Of a stretch of 14,787 bases of DNA, positions 4,056-11,974 are shown piece by piece; the first letter of the stretch is position 1; every line of letters begins with the position of its first letter. The stretch covers positions 35,025-49,811 of the forward strand of contig CAJUSH010000026.1 in NCBI GenBank assembly GCA_910589045.1, in the 5' to 3' direction. The translations under genes were made by a program, and so were the position numbers. The notes below the pieces were generated by a model that saw nothing but the letters and a program-made list of their open reading frames with translations, was not told the DNA's origin and did not search any database. The stretch comes from an uncultured Eubacterium sp. Its GTDB lineage: Bacteria > Bacillota_A > Clostridia > Lachnospirales > Lachnospiraceae.

Positions 4056-6920
4056 ATGGCGAAAAGAGTATATGAGCTTGCAAAGGAAATGGGTGTTGAC
4101 AATGCATCTCTAAAAGAATTTCTGATAAAGAAAGAGATAGAGGTGACCAGTCACATGAGCACTTTGGAGGATACGGTTGTTGCAATGGTGAAAAAGGAGT
4201 TTAAGGCACCGCCGAAGCCCGCGCCCGTAAAGGAGGCGCAGGAAAAGCCCGCCGGTGAGGAAAAAGCGCCGGATCGGCCGAAGAAAAAGGCGAGCATCAC
4301 GGCTGTCTTTAACCCCCAGAACAGCAAAAATATGAAGGACCGCAAGCCTGCGAAGCGCCCGGCAAGGCCTGCCGGGGAACGCCCGGTAAGACCTGCCGGT
4401 GAGCGCCCGGTAAGGCCTGCGGGGGAGCGCCCGGCAAGACCCGCGGGTGAGCGCCCGGCAAGGCCCGCGGGTGAGCGTCCGGTAAGACCTGCCGGTGAGC
4501 GTCCGGTAAGACCCGCTGGTGAGCGCCCGGTAAGGCCTGCGGGGGAGCGTCCCGCAAAGCCTGCGGCAAAGCCCGCCGTACAGAAACCGGCTGCGGAAAA
4601 GCCGGTTGCGGAAAAAACGGTTACGGAAAAACCCGCAGTTGAGCGCCCGAAGCTGGAACAGCCGCATCTTCCGCGGTTTACAGGCGAGCGTGTCACGGTG
4701 CCCGTTGAGAGCAGCCGCCCGGCGAGATCCGCAAAGGGAGAGCGTGGCAGGGGCAGCGACAATCGGCAGGGCAGAGGTAACGGCAATGAAAAGAATGAGA
4801 GAAATACGCGCAATAACCGCAAGGATAATCAGAATAATCGCGGCGGTTCCGGTTATAATCAAAGTGATAGAGGTAACAATCGATTCGGTGGCAATCGCCA
4901 GAAGGAATCTGGCGCAGGACGATTCGACCGCGAGATAAACAAGTTCAACAAGGATTCTGCAAAGGCCGTACCCGATGAGGTGCGCGCAAAGGAGAGCCGG
5001 GATAATGGCCGCAAGAAAAACAACAGCAGCGGCGGAAACGGCAGAGGCAAGGATTACGATAAGCTTGGAAGCAGACGCCAGGAGCGCTTCATCAATCTGG
5101 AAAAGCAGACGGGACACAAGAAGCGCAACGCCGTTCCCCAGCAGCCCGCCGCAAAAGAGGAGGATACGATCAAGCAGATCACCCTTCCCGAGCATATGAC
5201 GATTAAGGAGCTGGCGGACCGCATGAAGATCCAGGCATCCATGCTCATTAAGAAGCTGTTCTTAAAGGGCAAGATGGTGACGGTAAACAACGACATTACC
5301 TATGAGGAGGCAGAGGAGATCGCACTGGAGTTCAACTTTATTGCGGAGCCTGAGGAGAAGGTGGATGTGATCGCGGAGCTTTTGAAGGAGGAAGAGGAGG
5401 ACACCGAAAAAATGGTATCCCGCCCGCCCGTTGTGTGCGTGATGGGTCATGTCGATCACGGAAAAACCTCGCTTTTGGATGCAATCCGGCACACAAAGGT
5501 GACTGACAAGGAGGCCGGGGGTATCACACAGGCCATCGGCGCCTATATTGTATCCGAAAAAGGGCAGAAGATTACGTTCCTTGACACACCGGGACATGAG
5601 GCGTTTACCGCTATGCGTATGCGCGGTGCGAATTCCACCGATATCGCGATTCTTGTCGTGGCGGCGGACGACGGCGTGATGCCGCAGACCGTGGAGGCTA
5701 TCAGTCATGCGAAGGCCGCAGGCGTGGAAATTATCGTGGCGGTCAACAAGATCGACAAGCCGAACGCCAACATTGACAAGGTAAAGCAGGAGCTGGCCGA
5801 GTATGAGCTGATCCCGGAGGACTGGGGCGGAAGCACGATCTTTTGTCCGGTATCCGCCCACACGAAGGAGGGTATCGACAATTTGCTCGACATGATCCTT
5901 CTGACTGCGGAGGTTCTTGAGCTGAAGGCAAACCCGAAGCGCAACGCCAGAGGTGTTGTCATCGAGGCACAGCTCGACAAGGGCCGCGGTGCGGTTGCAA
6001 CTGTCCTGGTACAGAAAGGTACGCTGAAGGTTGGCCAGCCCATCGCCTGCGGAAGCAGCTACGGAAAGGTTCGTGCGATGATCGACGACAACGGCAGACG
6101 CGTGAAGGAGGCAGGACCTTCCACACCGGTAGAGATTTTAGGTCTCAACAACGTGCCCGACGCGGGCGAGACGTTTGTGGCGATGGCGTCCGAGAAGGAG
6201 GCAAAGGCGTTTGCGGACACCTATATTTCCGAGGGCAAGAACAAGCTGATCGAGGAGACGAAGTCAAAGATGTCCCTGGACGATCTGTTTTCACAGATTC
6301 AGTCCGGCAACGTAAAGGAGCTCAACATCGTCGTGAAGGCGGATGTTCAGGGCTCTGTCGAGGCGGTGAAGCAGTCTCTTGTGAAGCTCTCCAACGAGGA
6401 GGTCGTGGTGAAGGTGATCCACGGCGGCGTCGGTGCGATCAACGAATCCGACGTCACCCTTGCATCTGCTTCCAACGCGATCATCATCGGCTTTAACGTA
6501 AGGCCCGACCCGATGGCAAAATCTACAGCGGACCGTGAGGGCGTAGATGTACGGCTCTACAAAGTCATCTACAACGCCATCGAGGACGTGGAGGCTGCCA
6601 TGAAGGGTATGCTGGATCCGATCTTTGAGGAGAAGGTTATCGGCCATGCGGAGGTGCGCCAGATCTTCAAGGCATCCGGCATTGGCAATATCGCAGGCTC
6701 CTATATCCTGGACGGTGTGTTCGAGCGCGGCTGCAAGGTGCGCTTATCCCGGGCCGGGGAACAGATTTTTGAGGGAGAACTTGCTTCGTTAAAGCGCTTC
6801 AAGGACGATGTGAAGGAGGTCAAGACCGGTTATGAGTGCGGCCTTGTACTGGATGGATTTAACGATATTGAAGAGCTGGATATTATCGAGGCATATAAGA
6901 TGGTGGAGGTACCACGTTAA
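4056..6920 (+). CDS. infB: Translation initiation factor IF-2 with a long basic repeat linker
   Basis: IF-2 is the GTPase that brings initiator tRNA to the 30S subunit and promotes joining of the 50S. Over 954 residues the order is: IF2_N domain (1-50); Lys/Pro-rich linker; eight PAGERPVR-type octapeptides (105-168); an Asn/Arg/Gly-rich stretch (about 225-345); a second IF2_N domain (about 371-430); the G domain with GHVDHGKT (464-471), DTPGH (510-514) and NKID (564-567); then beta-barrel domain II, domain III and the C-terminal tRNA-binding domain. All nucleotide-binding motifs are intact. The protein is longer than Bacillus IF-2 (about 716), wholly because of the linker. ATG 4056 follows GGAGG (4041-4045). 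Two bases separate its stop from rbfA. Confidence 0.98.
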   Translation: MAKRVYELAKEMGVDNASLKEFLIKKEIEVTSHMSTLEDTVVAMVKKEFKAPPKPAPVKEAQEKPAGEEKAPDRPKKKASITAVFNPQNSKNMKDRKPAKRPARPAGERPVRPAGERPVRPAGERPARPAGERPARPAGERPVRPAGERPVRPAGERPVRPAGERPAKPAAKPAVQKPAAEKPVAEKTVTEKPAVERPKLEQPHLPRFTGERVTVPVESSRPARSAKGERGRGSDNRQGRGNGNEKNERNTRNNRKDNQNNRGGSGYNQSDRGNNRFGGNRQKESGAGRFDREINKFNKDSAKAVPDEVRAKESRDNGRKKNNSSGGNGRGKDYDKLGSRRQERFINLEKQTGHKKRNAVPQQPAAKEEDTIKQITLPEHMTIKELADRMKIQASMLIKKLFLKGKMVTVNNDITYEEAEEIALEFNFIAEPEEKVDVIAELLKEEEEDTEKMVSRPPVVCVMGHVDHGKTSLLDAIRHTKVTDKEAGGITQAIGAYIVSEKGQKITFLDTPGHEAFTAMRMRGANSTDIAILVVAADDGVMPQTVEAISHAKAAGVEIIVAVNKIDKPNANIDKVKQELAEYELIPEDWGGSTIFCPVSAHTKEGIDNLLDMILLTAEVLELKANPKRNARGVVIEAQLDKGRGAVATVLVQKGTLKVGQPIACGSSYGKVRAMIDDNGRRVKEAGPSTPVEILGLNNVPDAGETFVAMASEKEAKAFADTYISEGKNKLIEETKSKMSLDDLFSQIQSGNVKELNIVVKADVQGSVEAVKQSLVKLSNEEVVVKVIHGGVGAINESDVTLASASNAIIIGFNVRPDPMAKSTADREGVDVRLYKVIYNAIEDVEAAMKGMLDPIFEEKVIGHAEVRQIFKASGIGNIAGSYILDGVFERGCKVRLSRAGEQIFEGELASLKRFKDDVKEVKTGYECGLVLDGFNDIEELDIIEAYKMVEVPR
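4368..4559 (+). repeat. Eight 24-bp tandem repeats within infB
   Basis: Eight in-frame 24-bp units encode PAGERP followed by VR, AR or, in the last unit, AK. Units differ mainly at third positions (GGT/GGG, CGC/CGT, GTA/GCA), so the peptide is more conserved than the DNA. This points to selection for the peptide. Copy number is likely to vary between strains. Confidence 0.9.
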
Positions 6921-6922
6921 AT

Positions 6923-7282
6923 ATGAGAAAAAACAGCATTAAAAATACGAGAATCAACGGTGAAGTACAGCGTGAGCTCTCGAATATTATCCGGGGTGAG
7001 ATTAAGGATCCGCGCATCCATGAGATGACGAGCGTCGTATCCGTGGAGGTCGCACCGGACTTAAAGACCTGCAAGGCGTATATCAGTGTACTCGGGGACG
7101 AGGAGGCGCAGAAGCGCACGCTGGAGGGCCTGAAAAGCGCAGAGGGGTATATCCGCCGCACACTGGCGAAAAATATCAATCTGCGCAACACACCGGAGGT
7201 TAAATTTATTCCGGATCAGTCCATCGCTTACGGTGTGAAAATGTCAAAGCTGATCGATGAGGTAAATAATGGAAAAAATTGA
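6923..7282 (+). CDS. rbfA: 30S ribosome-binding factor RbfA
   Basis: RbfA is a KH-fold protein that binds the 30S subunit near helix 1 of 16S rRNA during late assembly and cold adaptation. The 119-residue length is normal. Family features are visible: RINGEVQRELSNIIRGEIKDPRI at the N-terminus (NGEVQRELSNII is the recognisable part), MTSVVSVEVAPDLKTCKAYI in the middle, and LRNTPEVKFIPDQSIAYG near the end. ATG 6923 comes two bases after the infB stop, with GGAGG (6905-6909) inside the end of infB. Bacillus has ylxP between infB and rbfA; it is absent here. The 3' end overlaps nrnA by 14 bases. Confidence 0.96.
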   Translation: MRKNSIKNTRINGEVQRELSNIIRGEIKDPRIHEMTSVVSVEVAPDLKTCKAYISVLGDEEAQKRTLEGLKSAEGYIRRTLAKNINLRNTPEVKFIPDQSIAYGVKMSKLIDEVNNGKN

Positions 7283-8219
7283 CGAATGTCTGGCCGGTGT
7301 GTCCCTTGTGGCGATCGCGGGGCATACAAAGCCGGACGGAGACTGCACCGGCTCTACGCTGGCGCTCTACAACTACATTCGGGATTCTTATCCGGACATT
7401 GATGTTACGCTTTATCTGGAGCCGATCCCGAACCTGTTTAAATTCCTGAAGCGCTCCGGGGAGATCGTCAGTGATTTCTCGAAGGATGTGTGCTACGATT
7501 TATTTTTTTCCTTGGACTGCGGCGACCGGGAAAGGCTGGGTGGGGCCGGCAAATATTTTGACCGTGCGAAGCGGACCGTATGTGTCGACCACCATATCAG
7601 CAACCGAAGCTTTGCGGATGTCAACCATATCGTGCCGGAGGCAAGCTCCACCTCGGAGCTGATCTACGGGCTTTTGGACGGGGAACGGATCACAAAGGAG
7701 ATTGCGGAGTGCCTCTATGTGGGCATCATCCACGATACCGGCGTGTTCCAGTATTCCTGTACGTCCTCCCGGACGATGAACATCGCCGGAAAGCTTATGG
7801 ATAAGGGCATCGACTACCCGGACATTGTGGATAAGACCTTTTTTGAAAAGACCTTCGAGCAGAACCGGATTTTGGGAACCGCCCTTTTAAAGGCAAAGCG
7901 CTACTGCAAGGACCGCTGCATCGCGAGCATTCTCACGGCGGCGGATATGGAGGCGTGCGGCGCGCTGCCGAAGCACCTGGAGGGCATTGTGGCGCAGCTG
8001 CGCAGCACAAAGGGCGTGGATGTGTCTATCTTAATCTATGAGACGGAAGACGGACATCAGAAGGTTTCCATGCGCTCAAACGGCGTGGTGGATGTGGCGG
8101 CCATCGGCATGAAGCACGGCGGCGGCGGACATATCCGGGCGGCGGGCATCACGATGGACGGTGTGCCGGAGCAGCTTTTGGAGCAGCTTTTGGAGGATGT
8201 GCGCGCACAGCTTGCGTGA
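7269..8219 (+). CDS. nrnA: DHH-family phosphoesterase, NrnA-type oligoribonuclease/pAp phosphatase
   Basis: NrnA degrades very short RNA oligonucleotides and dephosphorylates 3'-phosphoadenosine 5'-phosphate. The 316-residue product has both family domains. The DHH domain carries the metal ligands H19, D23 and D25 (in HTKPDGD), D83 (in LDCGD), DHH (107-109) and D156. The C-terminal DHHA1 domain carries RSNG and GGGGH (284-288) for substrate binding. All of these residues are present, so an active enzyme is expected. It starts inside the end of rbfA (14-base overlap), indicating translational coupling, and stops 26 bases before truB. Related DHH proteins also act on cyclic dinucleotide breakdown products such as pApA; the sequence alone does not settle which substrate dominates. 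Confidence 0.9.
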   Translation: MEKIDECLAGVSLVAIAGHTKPDGDCTGSTLALYNYIRDSYPDIDVTLYLEPIPNLFKFLKRSGEIVSDFSKDVCYDLFFSLDCGDRERLGGAGKYFDRAKRTVCVDHHISNRSFADVNHIVPEASSTSELIYGLLDGERITKEIAECLYVGIIHDTGVFQYSCTSSRTMNIAGKLMDKGIDYPDIVDKTFFEKTFEQNRILGTALLKAKRYCKDRCIASILTAADMEACGALPKHLEGIVAQLRSTKGVDVSILIYETEDGHQKVSMRSNGVVDVAAIGMKHGGGGHIRAAGITMDGVPEQLLEQLLEDVRAQLA

Positions 8220-8245
8220 CGTCATACCTGGAGGATTTTGGCACA

Positions 8246-9151
8246 ATGAACGGAATTATCAATATTTATAAGGAGGCGGGCTACACGTCCTTCGACGTGG
8301 TGGCAAAGCTTCGGGGGATTTTGAAGGAGAAAAAGATCGGGCATACCGGAACCCTCGACCCCCAGGCGGTGGGGGTTTTGCCTGTCTGCATCGGAAGCGC
8401 CACGAAGGTGTGCGCGCTTCTCACCGATAAGGACAAGGAGTATGAGACCGTTCTGCAGCTCGGGCTTTCCACGGACACACAGGATGCGACCGGAGCGATT
8501 TTGCGCGACCGCAGCGACCGATTGTCCGGGCTTTGCGCAAAGCAGGTCCGTAAGGCCGTCGAAGGCTTTGTCGGTGAATACGAGCAGACGCCGCCGATGT
8601 ACTCGGCTCTGAAGGTAAACGGGAAAAAGCTCTGTGATCTGGCCCGGGAGGGTGTGGAGGTGGAGCGGAAGGCGCGCCGGGTACACATCTACGGGATTGC
8701 GATAACGGACATAAATATCCCGTTTGTCACGATGCGGGTGCACTGCTCGAAGGGAACCTATATCCGCACGCTCTGTAACGATATCGGTGAGTGCCTGGGC
8801 GTGGGCGGCATGATGAAAAGTCTCACGCGCACGCGGGTCGACCGCTTTGCGATTGAGGATGCAGTCACGCTTGCTCAGGTGGAGGCCCGACGGGACGCCG
8901 GAGCCCTGGACGGGATTCTGCTTCCAGTGGAAGCCGTGTTTGCTTCACTTCCGGCGCTTCATGTGAAGGAGCATGCCTTCCGGCGTGTGGAAAACGGCAA
9001 TCCCTTAACGTGCGGAGATTTTTCGGATGCCCGTGAATGTCCGCCGGCAGGGGATGCGCGGTTCCGCATTTACGGCGCGGGCGAACGGTTTTACGGTATT
9101 TACGGCTATGATGCGGCACGCAAGGATTACCGCTGTATGAAGCTGTTTTAG
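8246..9151 (+). CDS. truB: tRNA pseudouridine(55) synthase TruB
   Basis: TruB isomerises uridine 55 in the T loop of nearly all tRNAs. In this 301-residue product the catalytic motif GHTGTLDPQAVGVLPV holds the nucleophile D38. Other family signatures are KDKEYETVLQLGLSTDTQDATG, QTPPMYSALKVNGKKLCDLAREG and CSKGTYIRTLCNDIG. ATG 8246 follows GGAGG (8230-8234) by 11 bases; the in-frame GTG at 8216 overlaps nrnA and lacks a ribosome site, so it was rejected. The C-terminal region (about 230-301) resembles the small PUA-like end found in many Firmicute TruB proteins. The 92-base gap to ribF contains an inverted repeat. Confidence 0.96.
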   Translation: MNGIINIYKEAGYTSFDVVAKLRGILKEKKIGHTGTLDPQAVGVLPVCIGSATKVCALLTDKDKEYETVLQLGLSTDTQDATGAILRDRSDRLSGLCAKQVRKAVEGFVGEYEQTPPMYSALKVNGKKLCDLAREGVEVERKARRVHIYGIAITDINIPFVTMRVHCSKGTYIRTLCNDIGECLGVGGMMKSLTRTRVDRFAIEDAVTLAQVEARRDAGALDGILLPVEAVFASLPALHVKEHAFRRVENGNPLTCGDFSDARECPPAGDARFRIYGAGERFYGIYGYDAARKDYRCMKLF

Positions 9152-9163
9152 CCGCGTCTAAAT

Positions 9164-9211
9164 TTTGCGGGACAGGCCGGCGCATGCTGTATCCTTCGCA
9201 CATCCCGCAAA
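9164..9211. repeat. Inverted repeat between truB and ribF
   Basis: TTTGCGGGA (9164-9172) and TCCCGCAAA (9203-9211) form a perfect 9-bp stem with a 30-base loop. There is no T run after it, so termination is unlikely. It could affect mRNA stability or the balance between upstream and downstream genes of the operon. Confidence 0.5.
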
Positions 9212-9243
9212 GAACGAAAGAATGACTGAATAAGGAAGAAGCT

Positions 9244-10194
9244 ATGATTTGTCTTGAACATACGGAACAATTTCATATTGAGGAGCCGTGCGCGCTCTCG
9301 CTCGGAAAGTTTGACGGGCTGCACCGGGGACACGAGGAGCTTTTGCGCCGGCTGATGGACAAGCGTAAAAATGGCCTTCTGGCCGCCGTGTTTACCTTTG
9401 ACATCCCGCCGAAAAAGCTGACGGAGGGTGAGGGGCACTGCCTGCTCTCCACCAACGCGGAAAAGCAGGCCTTGTTTGCGGAGCGGGGCATCGACTATCT
9501 GCTCCAGTGTCCCTTTACGCCGCAGATCATGCGCATGGAGCCGGAGGCGTTTCTGGATTGGATCGTGAGGGGGCTTCACGTAAAGAGCATCGTAGTGGGG
9601 GAGGATTTCTGCTTCGGGCACAACCGCCGGGGGGATCACCGCCTGCTCGCGGAGTATGCGGGTGTTTACGGCTACGGGCTGGAGGTCGTAAAAAAGATCC
9701 GTTACGACGGCAGGGATATCAGCAGCACCTACATCCGCGAGGAGATCGCAAAGGGCAGCATGGAGACTGCCGCAAATCTGCTGGGGCATCCCTATTATAT
9801 CGACGGAACGGTGCTCACGGGCAACCAGATCGGACGTACCATCGGCATTCCCACCGCCAACATTGAGGCGGAGCCGGTGAAGCTTCTGCCGCCCTTCGGA
9901 GTGTATGCGGCCGCCATTGATATCCGGGGTAAGCGCTATTACGGCATTGCAAACATCGGAAGGAAGCCTACCATCCGTCCGCGGGAGGGTACGGAGCAAA
10001 ATCCCATCGGTGTGGAAATGCACATCCTGGATTTTCACGAGGATATTTACCGTGAGCCGGTGCGCATTTATTTTTACGCATTTGAACGGCCCGAGACGCG
10101 TTTTGCTTCGATTTCGGACCTGCAGGCACAGATTGAAAAGGATATCGTATTTAGCAGAAAATACTTTGGAAAAAGTACAAAGGAGTACATATGA
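9244..10194 (+). CDS. ribF: Bifunctional riboflavin kinase/FAD synthetase RibF
   Basis: RibF phosphorylates riboflavin to FMN and adenylylates FMN to FAD. The 316-residue product carries both domains. The N-terminal nucleotidyltransferase domain has LGKFDGLHRGHEELL (20-34, HxGH type) and the family's ISSTYIREEI (159-168). The C-terminal kinase domain has GIPTANI (201-207), then YYGIANIGRKPTI and VEMHILDF. ATG 9244 is preceded by AAGGAAG (9232-9238). The stop overlaps the next gene by the four bases ATGA, so the transporter gene is translationally coupled to it. RibF next to TruB is the usual order in Firmicutes. Confidence 0.96.
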   Translation: MICLEHTEQFHIEEPCALSLGKFDGLHRGHEELLRRLMDKRKNGLLAAVFTFDIPPKKLTEGEGHCLLSTNAEKQALFAERGIDYLLQCPFTPQIMRMEPEAFLDWIVRGLHVKSIVVGEDFCFGHNRRGDHRLLAEYAGVYGYGLEVVKKIRYDGRDISSTYIREEIAKGSMETAANLLGHPYYIDGTVLTGNQIGRTIGIPTANIEAEPVKLLPPFGVYAAAIDIRGKRYYGIANIGRKPTIRPREGTEQNPIGVEMHILDFHEDIYREPVRIYFYAFERPETRFASISDLQAQIEKDIVFSRKYFGKSTKEYI

Positions 10195-11810
10195 GTCTAC
10201 TTTTAGAGCTGGCGGGCGGTCTGGGACTGTTCCTGTTCGGCATGAATTTCATGAGTCAGGGTTTGCAGAAGGCGGCGGGTGCGAAGCTGCGTTCGATTTT
10301 AACGGCGATCTCGAAAAACAAGTATGTTGCCGTGCTCTTCGGTGCACTCTTTACGGCGATCATCCAGTCATCCGGCGCGACCACGGTTATGGTCGTAACC
10401 TTTGTGAACGCGGGGCTGATGGAGCTGACCCAGGCAGTCGGAATTATTTTCGGTGCAAATATCGGTACAACGATTACGGCGCAGCTGGTTTCGTTCAATC
10501 TGACGGCGGTGGCTCCGGTCATTTTGTTCCTGGGCGTTGTGATGTTTTTGTTCTTGAAAAAGCCCATCTTTAAAAAGGTTGGCGAGGTCATCATTGGCTT
10601 CGGTGCGCTGTTTATGGGAATCAGCATGATGTCCGGCGCCATGAGCCAGCTCAGCAATTACCCGCATGTCATTAACACGCTGGCAAAGCTGACGAATCCG
10701 GTGCTTGCGATTCTGGTGGGGCTTGTCATCACGGTTATCGTGCAAAGCTCCTCCGTGACGGTCAGCATCCTGCTTTTGATGGCAGGGCAGGAGCTTGTGA
10801 CGCTGCCGATCTGCTTTTATTTTATTCTCGGATGTAATATCGGCTCCTGTACGCCTGCGGTCATGGCGGCGATGGACGCGAAAAAGGAGGCGAAGCGCGC
10901 AGCGCTCATCCATGTGCTTTTTAACGTGTTCGGCATGATTATCATATCCGTGATGCTCATTTTCTTTATGCAGCCCTTCACCAGCTTTATACAGGCGATT
11001 TCGGGCGACGATATCCGGCGGAGCGTGGCGAACACGGACACGTTTTACAAGGTGTTCCAGACGGTGATCTTCCTGCCCTTCTCCGCGCAGTTTATTAAGC
11101 TTGTGACCCGGCTCATTCCGGGAAAGGATGCCAAGCACGAGGGCTTTGTTCTGCAGTACATCAGCCGGAATACGCTCTTTTCGCCTACGGCGGCTATCGT
11201 CGCGGCGATGCAGGAGATTGCGCGTATGGGAAGAAAGGCGGAGCACAACCTCAAGCTTGCCATGGACGCATTTCTGGATGGCGACAAGGACAAGATCAGC
11301 CAGGTATACGAGACGGAAAAGTACATCGATTATCTCAGCCATGAGATTACGGATTACCTTGTGGATGTCAACCAGCGGCAGCTTCCCGTCTCCGACAGCT
11401 TAAAGATCGGCGGGCTGTTCCATGTGGTGAACGATATTGAGCGCATCGGCGACCACGCGGAAAATATTGCGGATGCGGCCGTGCGCATGAAGGAGCAGGG
11501 CATCTCCTTTTCCAAAAAGGCGACGAAGGAGATTGTGGAGATGTTCGAGCGGGACGAGCGTGTTATTCTCTGTGCACTGGAAATGTTTGAGAACGGGGAG
11601 CAAAGCCACATGCAGGAGATTCTTGCGCTGGAGGAGGAGATCGACCAGCTTGAGATCGAGCTGCAAAATTCCCACATAAGGCGCATGGGCAAGGGCAAAT
11701 GCTCACCACAGGCCGGGCTTATTTTCACCGACCTTGTCACGGGACTTGAGCGCGTGGCGGACCATGCGACGAATATCGCGTTTGCCCTGTCTAATTCCAA
11801 TCCGAATTAA
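10191..11810 (+). CDS. Na+/phosphate cotransporter family protein with C-terminal PhoU domain
   Basis: It is an inner-membrane protein of the NptA/YjbB type, expected to couple phosphate movement to sodium. In 539 residues there are about eight hydrophobic segments up to residue 310, then a soluble helical PhoU-like domain (about 340-535). The membrane part is an internal duplication: QSSGATT (59-65) with GANIGTT (88-94) corresponds to QSSSVTV (185-191) with GCNIGSC (214-220). These QSS motifs are the signature of the SLC34-like family. The PhoU part has the characteristic acidic metal-binding helices (NDIERIGDHAENIA and GLERVADHATNIA). ATG 10191 has AAAGGAG (10179-10185) five bases ahead and overlaps ribF. 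It ends the operon before a strong hairpin. Import or export of phosphate cannot be told from sequence. Confidence 0.92.
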   Translation: MSLLLELAGGLGLFLFGMNFMSQGLQKAAGAKLRSILTAISKNKYVAVLFGALFTAIIQSSGATTVMVVTFVNAGLMELTQAVGIIFGANIGTTITAQLVSFNLTAVAPVILFLGVVMFLFLKKPIFKKVGEVIIGFGALFMGISMMSGAMSQLSNYPHVINTLAKLTNPVLAILVGLVITVIVQSSSVTVSILLLMAGQELVTLPICFYFILGCNIGSCTPAVMAAMDAKKEAKRAALIHVLFNVFGMIIISVMLIFFMQPFTSFIQAISGDDIRRSVANTDTFYKVFQTVIFLPFSAQFIKLVTRLIPGKDAKHEGFVLQYISRNTLFSPTAAIVAAMQEIARMGRKAEHNLKLAMDAFLDGDKDKISQVYETEKYIDYLSHEITDYLVDVNQRQLPVSDSLKIGGLFHVVNDIERIGDHAENIADAAVRMKEQGISFSKKATKEIVEMFERDERVILCALEMFENGEQSHMQEILALEEEIDQLEIELQNSHIRRMGKGKCSPQAGLIFTDLVTGLERVADHATNIAFALSNSNPN

Positions 11811-11855
11811 GCGGACGCGAAAGCAAAGCAATTTAGTTGCAGCGGAAATGCATGG

Positions 11856-11907
11856 CAAAAGACAAATGACTGAGTCTGTGTTGATTCAGTCATTTGTCTT
11901 TTGGAAT
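11856..11907. terminator. Operon-closing hairpin (18-bp perfect inverted repeat)
   Basis: CAAAAGACAAATGACTGA (11856-11873) and TCAGTCATTTGTCTTTTG (11886-11903) pair perfectly around a 12-base loop. The A run on one side and the T run on the other make it readable as a terminator from both strands; the core is GACAAATGACTGA and its complement followed by TTTT. It separates the long operon from the nuclease gene, which has its own promoter. Confidence 0.78.
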
Positions 11908-11913
11908 TCTTTA

Positions 11914-11942
11914 TTGTAGGGGAGCGTTCTTTGTGCTATGAT
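11914..11942 (+). promoter_or_regulatory. Probable extended -10 promoter of the nuclease gene
   Basis: TATGAT (11937-11942) matches five of six -10 bases and is preceded by TGC, an extended -10 element. The -35 position 17 bases upstream, TTGTAG (11914-11919), is weak, as is common with extended -10 promoters. It lies just after the operon-closing hairpin and 33 bases before the start codon. Confidence 0.5.
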
Positions 11943-11974
11943 TAAGAAAACACGAACAGAGAAGGGCGACGGCA

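Noticed and set aside
4368..4559. Regularly spaced 24-bp repeats, possible CRISPR array
   Set aside because: Units are directly adjacent without spacers, in frame and inside infB, with synonymous variation; it is a peptide repeat.
4110..5195. 361-residue antisense open frame opposite the infB linker
   Set aside because: It mirrors the infB repeat array, has low-complexity Arg/Leu/Ala-rich translation and no start signals; infB itself is unambiguous.
8216..8245. GTG 8216 as start of truB
   Set aside because: It lies in the end of nrnA without a ribosome site; GGAGG at 8230-8234 serves ATG 8246, which begins the usual TruB N-terminus.
9148..10038. 296-residue antisense open frame opposite ribF
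   Set aside because: It is opposite a fully recognisable RibF with intact motifs, and has no recognisable domain or initiation signals.
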